From positions 6,770,501 through 6,834,500 of the forward strand of contig OY821779.1 in the NCBI GenBank assembly GCA_963682175.1: a stretch of DNA of 64,000 nt, written 5' to 3'. Source of the DNA: Triglochin maritima (Eukaryota > Streptophyta > Magnoliopsida > Alismatales > Juncaginaceae). A program made the position numbers and the translations under genes. Positions within the stretch are counted from its first letter, which is position 1. Each line of letters starts with the position of its first letter. Below, in pieces: positions 55,755 through 64,000 of the stretch. Under the pieces are notes generated by a model, which saw only the letters and a list, made by a program, of their open reading frames with translations, did no database searches and had not been told where the DNA came from.

Positions 55755-58700
55755 ATGGGTAACAGTGATGCCGATACTCCGGCGAAGGCACCAAAGACCA
55801 CTTCGGCACAGGTGGGGTTTTGCGCAAAAGTTAGTGTTTTTGTCAACTTGATCTTTGAGCTTAGGATTTATGTTTGTTGTGTTGAATTTGCTGTGCAGGA
55901 GCATCCTCCAGTTAGCGGCTCCGCTGCCGCCCCAGTTTACCCTGATTGGAGTAGCTTCCAGGTAAAAGTAGGAGAGCATTAGTGTGATGAGCAAAAGTCT
56001 TTTATAAGAGAATTGGTTCGTTTGAATTTTCTGATTTCTGATTGTCAAACCTTCGCAAATAGGCATATTCACCCATTCCTCCGCACGGGTTCTTTCCTTC
56101 TCCGGTGGCCTCCAGTCCCCAGGGCCATCCGTACATGTGGGGAGCTCAGGTGCGGGTTTTGCTGCTGTTACTTTTGTTGTATTTTGAGCTCTTTTGGTGT
56201 TACATGTTAATTTGTGCAATTTATCTGTGATTACAGCATATGATGCCTCCTTATGGAACTCCCCCTCCATTTGTGATGTACCCTCATGGTGGTTTGTATG
56301 CTCATCCGTCTCTTCCACCGGTATTAGTTCATAAATTATCTTCACTCAAATATAAATGATTGACCTTTGTCTGGTATAAAGTGATTCTTCTATATGCAAC
56401 AGGGGTCTCACCCATTTAGTCCATATGCAATGCCTTCTCCAAATGCCAACCCTGAGGGCTCTGTAAGTTTCTTAATCGCATTACGTTTAGATGATTTTGT
56501 GTCAGTGCTCTGATAATATTTATCTTTTGTCTACACGTAGTTCACCTTATTAATGCTACTATTATCCCAGGGAGTTGTGTCTGCTGGTGCAGAAGGGGTT
56601 GGAAAATCAGTTGATGGTAAGGAAAAGAGCCCAATGAAGAGATCAAAAGGGAGTTTGGGAAGCTTAAATATGATTACTGGAAAGAATAACAATGAATCTG
56701 GCAAATCAGGAGTACCAGTTAATGGAGTATTTTCTCAAAGGTAACACCACATCTTACTCAATCATCTTTTGACTACCCCTTTTTTTTAATATCTCATCTA
56801 ATGTTGACTTGTTGGATCGAGTCTTTGCAGTGGTGATAGTGGGAGTGAAGATTCAAGTGAAGGAAGTGATGCTAATTCTCAGAATGTAAGCATCAAGTCA
56901 TACTCGATGATAACTTGCAAAAATTCTGAGCACCGTTAGGGGTGAAGGTTGCTAAGTGCAATTGTATAAAATTAGAAATAATATAATATTTACAACTACC
57001 AACATGATAAATTGATAAATGTCATGATCAACATTTAACCAGGTAACCCGCACTTTAATGCTAATGCTTAGAAAACCAAGATTCACTTCACTATCTTGCC
57101 CATATATTGTTATTCTTCCTAATTGGTCAATGTGACATGTTTAAAGACTTGATGAACTAGACATGATTTTGGACTCCTTACCTTCCTAAAGAGCAGAAAT
57201 AAAAATAAAAATAAACGATGAGATGACCTCGACTTGTCACCTGTACTGCCCTAAGGTTTATTGAAGATAGGGACGGACGTGGTAAGTTGCGTGTCATTAT
57301 ATCAATATTTGCAATAAGGATCTCTAACCACCTACTATTTTTCTTTTGTTGGAGCTCAACTACCATCTAGACCTTTAACTGATTATCTACAGACTATAGT
57401 GTTAGTCTGATTTTCTAATGCGATGCATTGTTTGTAAATTGTAAATAGAAAAAAATGTATGTATTAATAGAAGTTTAGTGTTATTATATGCACAAACCTT
57501 TTAGTGAATTTTTTCATGATATTCCCTTTGCAGCCTTTCTTTCTCTGTTACACTTTTTTCCTTCTTTCGTACATTATCAGTCATGTTTTTTCTAGAATTG
57601 AATGAATCAGTAATATACCAATATGTGCTGAAAACATAATTTCTCCTAAAACGTAGTTCCTAAAACTTGTGAATGTAAACAAAATTTGTGTTTCATTAAT
57701 GATAAATAACACCACCTTCTACGGTCTTAATCTGTCTTGACATTGGAAATACAGTTTTCTGATTGAGTACGGGCTAAAACTATTTTCTGGAAATGACTCA
57801 AATGTACTAGAGCATTTTTTCCTGTATGCCAAATATCATCTCTTAAGAGCTGTTAGAAGCCTGACAAATGTTATTTGTTACCTTGAAGGATTCACAACCA
57901 AAGGCTGGTGGTGGCCAAGATTCTTTTCAAGGTAGAGTTCCGGATCCTCTGATAAAGTAAATTAGATGTACAAAGTGATGACAATGATCTTTGTTACAGC
58001 TGATGGCACTCAAAATGGTACTGCTTCACACGGTTCTCAAAATGGGATTGCGCGCCCACAACCACAAGTTCTGAATGAGCCAATGCCCATCATGCCAATG
58101 CCGGCAATTGGCACTCCTGGTTCAATTCCTGGTCCCACAACAAACCTCAACATTGGAATGGATTACTGGGGCACCCCAAACCCATCTCCCGTGGTTCCCC
58201 TGCGCAACAAAATTTCTGGTGTTTCAGGTGTAGGCGGATTGATTTCTACTGGTGCAGGTGGAGCTCGAGAGAATGTTCCATCTGATCTCTGGCTGCAGGT
58301 TCCTCAACTCTGACCAAGATATCTATTTTTCTATCAATATCTGAACCACAATTTTCCGTTACCTGTACAATCACTATTGTCTACATGAGCATAGCAGTTT
58401 GAAAAATATCATCTATGTTCCTATAATTTTTAGTTTAGAATATCCTATTGAGCATATACACTTTTTTGAGTTTAAAAAAGAACTTGTCAGAGATCACAAC
58501 AATAGCCTTACTGTGTTTCTGTAATAGCTTTACAACTCCTAGTACTTAGGTGGTTTGGTCAACTGTCACTTTCATTATTCTTACCCAGTGTGACCCTTTT
58601 GTTTCAGGATGAGAGAGAACTTAAAAGGCAAAGGAGGAAACAGTCAAACAGAGAATCGGCTCGCCGATCACGGTTGCGCAAACAGGTCTTGAATTTATAT

Positions 58701-59167
58701 CCTTCCAGATGATAAGTTTCATTAACGAGGACTAATGTATCAGTTATATTTTACTTAGATAACAAGAGAAATGAAAAATAAAAACAAAAATCACAATATG
58801 GTTACTAATTTTCAGGCTGAATGCGAGGAGTTGACTCAGCGTGTTGAGGTTTTGAATGGGGAAAATTCTGTTCTCAAAGCCCAACTTAATCAGATGAGAA
58901 AGGAATATGAACAATTACTTTCTGAAAACACTTCTCTAAAGGTTATACTATGTACTGATCTTAAACCTACTTATTTTATCTGCAATATCCAGTAAATGGT
59001 GCTGATATTTAAACACCTGATTCATGCAGGACAAAATAGGAAATAGAGGAACTGATGATCCTAGAATTGAAAAGAATGACTTGCTTTCTGCTGATGATAA
59101 TTGCAAAAAACACACTGATTCTGACACACAAGAAGGGGAAGCTGATACGAGGCAAAATGGTTCATGA
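55755..59167 (+). CDS. G-box-binding bZIP transcription factor (bZIP16/68, GBF type)
   Basis: Twelve coding exons: 55755-55811, 55899-55961, 56063-56149, 56237-56320, 56403-56462, 56571-56740, 56831-56885, 57889-57931, 58000-58298, 58608-58685, 58816-58941 and 59030-59167; 1260 nt, 419 residues. Group G bZIPs bind CACGTG boxes in light- and ABA-responsive promoters in the nucleus. Visible: the Pro-rich MFMR start with [35 protein letters not shown] and [22 protein letters not shown]; the [18 protein letters not shown] block; [11 protein letters not shown]; the basic region [18 protein letters not shown] (N-x7-R present) and a leucine zipper following it ([24 protein letters not shown]). The order matches bZIP16/68. 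A 5' leader intron runs from about 55416 to 55569. No lesions. Confidence 0.95.
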
Positions 59168-59400
59168 GAGTTCACCTGCTTCAATGCTTGGAGCTTAACC
59201 CTGACGATGTTATTTTAGCATGCCTAAGTGAACTAGTATGTAAAAAGAAGACCTAATATTTATTTCAGTTGATGATTTCTGGATAACAGTGTTGTCAAAG
59301 CTGACTTTGCTAGACCTGGGTACTACTTCACCGCCAGCTTGATTGATATTTTTACAGTCAAGGGCGAGGCAGGATGTGTAGCCTGCGACACAGTCATACT

Positions 59401-60870
59401 CTTGTATTTTAAATTTAGCTAGCAACTCATTCTATCTTGGACGTGTTGACTTGCAGTTTAATGCATTGTATTATTGATGAGTGGTTAAAACATTTATCTT
59501 GCTATAATGGAGGTTTACGTAAAAATACAAACAATTCATGGTGATATGATTTTGATGAATGGTAATTTATAAATTGTGCACTAAAGTGCTAGTTTGTGCC
59601 CTTTGAATTTGTGATTCAAATTTGCCTACTAGAACCAAGATTGAATTTTTTATTTCCCTCAGTTACAACTTTTCAGAGTTGTTTCATTTACTGAAGATTC
59701 AGAAGCTACCTTTTCTCCTTTTAAAGTAACATCTGCACATATCTTCACATTTCATCTGTGTTAACAGAACAGTCAGTTTATATTTTTCTTGAATAAGTAT
59801 TCAGGACTCAGGAGTAGTGAATCATTGATTCATCATGCGGCAGATGGTTGGTGAATTCCAGGTCAGTGTAATTTTGATCTGAAGTATTGTCTTCTCCCTT
59901 TTCACTGAAATTATTTTCATAGTCTCTTTTATGCTGACAGGCAAATAAAATCAGCTTCAAGAATCTAGAAGAGACACCTTGCAAGCACAGATGCTTCAGG
60001 AGTCAGGGCTCACAATGAGTGTGCTGCTTCATCATGATTAGGTATGATGTTATCTTTTTACAAAAGATTTTGGAATCTGGTTCTAGTTACCATCATGATA
60101 ATCTTGATACATATAACTTGCCTTTTACTATTGGTGACAGTAATAGAAACGTGGATCTGTTCCATGTGAGTCAATTGGAAGGTCACTCAAACACGTCCCT
60201 TTTGCCTGGAAGACTGAACTTCATTGAATAAACACAATTGGTCGTGTCACTGTGCAGGTTACCACAATTTAAAAGATATTGTATGTGCAATTTAACAAAA
60301 TCTGTGGAAATTTTCATCCTCATCAAGGGCACATTGTGCACAGATCTGCTGAACCTCAGTTCCGGACTGGTGCGCAGAAATCAGCTGGTGGAGGTGAGCC
60401 ATCTAGATTAAAAAATTGTTTGCCTGGATCAGCTACTCTCTTCTCCTATCATCCCCGTGGATTACTTGAACCTGGGGCATGTATACTTCCAAGGAGATGA
60501 GTGCCATTGACTGAGACCCAAAGTTCTCCGACCTCTGTCCGAGATCAATGTCATGCACCTTCTTTTGGTGAATGTAATGCAGGTGAATAGCAGGCTTCTG
60601 AAATCTCCCTTCCAGCAGTGACGAGCAGACACTTCGACGTCCTGGACTTGCCAACTGATATTACATTCTCTAGTTGGTTGTGGAAATATTATTCCAGTTA
60701 CCCATTAATTCGTGAATTTAACACAATGCATGGTAAGTGGTACTCGAGTTATTTTCTCAGGTGATTTGCTGAAAGCCTGTTTTCTTCTTTACTGAATTTC
60801 TTGATGTTGAACTGTAATGCTTACTATTATTGTACAGTGATGGTGGATCAGGCTGCAAAAATGATGAAGA
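59401..60870 (+). repeat. Downstream flank of the bZIP gene, source or partner of a duplication
   Basis: Two stretches recur 3' of here. 59401-59530 (TTGTATTTTAAATTTAGCTAGC...GATGAGTGGTTAAAACAT) resembles 62479-62597. 60710-60840 (GAATTTAACACAATGCATG...TGAACTGTAATGCT) resembles 62804-62960. No convincing gene in between; frames such as 60279-60500 match nothing I know. Confidence 0.75.
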
Positions 60871-61099
60871 GCTTTGAGCAATATATATTCAAAAAATGAC
60901 GTTCATGCTGCTTACATTACATTGTTTGCTACCTAAGGTTGAAGATTTCTCCCTAACTAGGAAGCTGTAAAGCCCGTAGTAAGGAAGCTTGCCGTAGGGC
61001 CCATTGTTTGCTTGCATTTCTTCTGCTAAAAGCTTGCACTCCACGTAGAGGGATTTTAGATTGTAACTTAACAATTGGATGCTTTGAGGATGTTCAATT

Positions 61100-62477
61100 T
61101 CATGACTAGGCCGAAGTTTCCATGTCTGGTTTTCTTCGTCATTTATATAAAGATATTCGCAGCTACGAGAGTGGCAAGTTAAGAAATGATTAGAAACAAG
61201 TTCTTTTTGAGGTAAATAAACAGACCTGGCTCATACCTTAGTTTGCAGCCGATCAATTGTCTGATATAAGATTCCCACCCTCAGACCTGTGGTCATCATC
61301 TGTAAACAATGTCTTCATCCACAGCCGACGGATTGTTCGGTGTTATATATGGACGCCTGTTGTTCAAGATATATATAATTCGTAGCTTCTGAAGATAAAT
61401 AGCAACAGTAATTCTGATAAAGTAATGAGATCACTTATCAAATGGCTCGTGTAATTTCTGTTTTTATTCTCCAGTTGAGATGGCAGGATAGGAATCATGG
61501 GATAGTGCATTAGTGCGGTGTTGTTATTTGATTGTACTCTGAATGGAGATCATGACATAACTTCACAAACAAAACAAAACAAAAAAAAACTACCTTGAAG
61601 TGCAAATCATAATAATCAATCCAACGACGATGTCAAATTCTGATCCAATGCAGTTTAGTCTCATTTGACATTTGAGTTCGAGAGGGGGAGATTATGCTCT
61701 TAAAACTACGTATGGAAACAATAGGAAATATAATAATTGATGAACCTTTGAGTTGGAAAAAAGGACTCCTAGCTAACGAGTGATGATGGTACCAAGAAAA
61801 AGAATCAACGAAATTGGTTTTATACTGTTTGAGAGTAACTATTTAACTTAATATCATAGAAAAATCAAACATTTTGTCCTAATGTCATTACATTTTTCCT
61901 AATATCATTTCGTTAGTACCCACGTTGTTGTTGCTTACTCGATTGAACGGATGTTTGGGCTTGGTCGATCATCATGGAAATTGATTGATTATTACGACTG
62001 CGAATCTTGGATTCCCATTTTCGATTTCTACTCCGTGACATATATTGAAGCGATCGATGCAACGAAGTTCCTGTGCATATATGTGTGATAAGTTTTCCTT
62101 CCGTCACCAGCCTCGTCTCACTTCATCCCGCCACCTCCCAAGCTTCAGCTGCTTCATCCGAGAGAAATTCCAAGAAACCCAAAATTGTTTGAAAATGTTT
62201 ATATTCTATTTGTCATTTCAGTAACATGTTTCTAGTTATTAGCTTTGTTTTTGTATTCGGTATTGTTTTTAGATGTGTTGCAATTTGTTGGTGTCGATGT
62301 TGGAGTAATTCTTACTTTCTGTATTTATTTATCTAGCAACTGAACAATCCAATAATCCATAGATGGTGAAAGTTCTTATGATAAATGTTGATTCACATAT
62401 TCGCTAAGTATTCACATGGTATGTGGATTACTTTTCTTGCATTTTCGTCGAACTTGGGTTAATTTTCACGATGAAAT
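61100..62477. other. Intergenic, no gene recognised
   Basis: AT-rich. No coding similarity seen on either strand. Confidence 0.6.
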
Positions 62478-63070
62478 CTTGTATTTTAAGGTCAGCTAGC
62501 TACTCATTTTATCTTGGATATGTTAATTTGCAGTTAATACATTGTATTATGGATGAGTGGTTAAAACATCAATTTTTCTATAGTGGTAGTTTATCAATTT
62601 CGTGCACTATAGCCGGCTGTGGAAATCACATGTCAGTTGCGCATCAATCTGCAGAATTCATGCAAGTAGATATGTTATATATGTATGGTTGTAAAGATAG
62701 AAAAGCTTGTTTTCGACTTGGTCTCAGATGCCAATTCATCTTCACCCTTGAACATCAACATAGCGTTACCCGGTTTGGGTCTTTCTGAACTGGTATGCGT
62801 GTTGAATTTAACACGGTGCATCGTACATGCTAACTGGTACTTGAGTTACTTTCTCAAGTAAGCGGTCAGAGTGACAATGTTTTTGCATGATGTTCTGCCG
62901 GAAGCATGTTTTTCTTTTCTTCCTCGATTCCAGAATGCTGAACTGCAATGCTCTCAATTATGCTAACAATACATTCAAATAATGTTGCTGGAATTATCTT
63001 GATGCACATTAAGTCTGTCTTTATTATGCTACGCAGACTATATTGTTTGCTTTAGATTGAAGATGTCTTT
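62478..63070 (+). repeat. Second copy of the bZIP downstream flank
   Basis: CTTGTATTTTAAGGTCAGCTAGC through GGATGAGTGGTTAAAACATC matches 59401-59490, and GAATTTAACACGGTGCATCG through AATGCTGAACTGCAATGCT matches 60710-60830. The order is the same, but the spacer between the two blocks is much shorter (about 210 bp against 1.2 kb). Confidence 0.75.
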
Positions 63071-63575
63071 TAAATTAAGGATGAGACGACATTTGCTCTG
63101 CCCACTTCACATGGTTGGTAACACTTTAATAGATTTGCCAATATTATACATATTTATATATTTACCTCGTGAAATATTAAATTTTTACACAATCATTTTT
63201 GCGACGAAATATATAATTTACTAAGATATGAATCATAAAAAATTAACACAAAATCGTATTTTTATAACTATTTTGTAAATTCTGTGGGGACCAAAATTTC
63301 AAATCCAACACTTGCATGCAAAACTTTGTCGGCCGGGCAATGGCCACAGATAAATCAACAAGGATGTAACTCTCAAATGAAAACCATCACAACAGGCTGT
63401 AAAATTCCTACTACAGAGCAGGAAAAACAAGGTTTCAATACAGCAGTAAATATTGACGTATCATAGCCATATGAATCCTCTCTTTTCTGGGTGAAATCAT
63501 AGTTCAATTCTATTACATAAGTTATGCTTATGCAAAAATGAGTTGCTCATTGATAGAATGAATCCCCAGAGCTCC

Positions 63576-63811
63576 CTACTCTTCATCAGCTGCAGCTGCA
63601 GCATGAGTGGGGTACCTCCACATTATATCTTCCCATGTGCTCTGCCCATCCGCGACTTCCTTCACTACAGAAGCCAATTCATCAATGGCCACACGAATTT
63701 GCTTCCTGCTGTCTCTCTCTCGAATTGTTACGGTTGTTGTGGAATCAATAGTGACAGCAAACGGCACCCCGATTTCGTCAGTCCTTGCGTAGCGCTTACC
63801 GATTGATGTAC
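63576..63811 (-). CDS. Glycine--tRNA ligase, last exon (partial gene)
   Basis: The final coding exon on the minus strand begins after the acceptor TTTGGCAG at 63812-63819 and reads [20 protein letters not shown], then [21 protein letters not shown] and WEDIMWRYP, ending in an Ala/Glu tail before the stop at 63576-63578. This is the anticodon-binding C-terminus of the eukaryotic-type dimeric glycyl-tRNA synthetase, which charges tRNA-Gly in the cytosol and mitochondria of plants. The first codon is split: one base comes from the preceding exon, which lies beyond the right edge with the rest of the gene. 63812-64000 is intron. Confidence 0.93.
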
Positions 63812-64000
63812 CTGCCAAATGAGAGAACATTAAGGTACTTCATGGGAGTCCATAACCATTCATTTTTGTACAACCGTCCAAGGGATATCAGACCTTGCCT
63901 TTCATCAAGTGAAAATGAACATTGATTGTAAATAGAGATTATAAGCAAGCATTAAATTCACCATTTCACTGTCATGACTCATGAGTGCAGTGTATAGCTA

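Noticed and set aside
60279..60500. 73-codon frame downstream of the bZIP gene as a small gene
   Set aside because: No family resemblance, and the region belongs to a non-coding duplicated flank.
1..64000. CRISPR arrays, operons or other prokaryotic systems
   Set aside because: Spliced plant genes and plant transposons throughout; tandem repeats here have no uniform unique spacers.

Overview
This window is plant nuclear DNA, most likely from a eudicot. It contains intron-bearing genes of clearly plant type (CSLD cellulose-synthase-like, G-box bZIP, proteasome PBG1, plant glycyl-tRNA synthetase) in AT-rich DNA crowded with plant transposon families: copia and other LTRs, PIF/Harbinger, hAT, CACTA and Mutator. 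I cannot name the species. All calls come from reading the sequence; no database search was run.

Layout. 1-7564 is a minus-strand Ty1/copia element cut by the window edge. It has nearly identical LTR ends but badly decayed coding regions. 7565-12660 holds two related PIF/Harbinger-like copies (the second with a broken MYB-like/NAM-associated gene) and a Tourist-like MITE. 12664-25430 is a nest of hAT, CACTA, foldback and solo-LTR elements plus a 136-bp tandem repeat. 26341-26930 is an EIN3/EIL relic. 27235-29074 and 38985-40510 are two copies of one non-autonomous Mutator-like element, each with its own perfect 9-bp target duplication, around an internal minisatellite. Between them lie an intact proteasome subunit gene (PBG1, 29389-32547), an ABHD17-like hydrolase pseudogene (34131-37115) and a solo LTR (37789-38717). 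40520-44850 is gene-poor, with a second foldback element, a long TA microsatellite and a short inverted copy of the CSLD 5' leader.

From about 44.8 kb to the end the window is gene-rich. CSLD (45777-49966, +) and a single-exon J-domain/DUF3444 gene (51600-53132, -) converge. A bZIP16/68-type G-box factor (55755-59167, +) is followed by a duplicated 3' flank. The last exon of a glycyl-tRNA synthetase gene (63576-63811, -) enters from the right. These genes have unrelated housekeeping, wall-building and regulatory roles and do not form a cluster.

The most unusual pattern is an irregular array of the palindrome CGGTCGACCG and its one-base variants. It occurs in six places, each inside an LTR, and these LTRs belong to at least four sequence families. 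In three families the array lies just upstream of the LTR TATA box (U3). In the fourth it lies downstream. CpG decay of this palindrome produces TTGACC, the W-box core.
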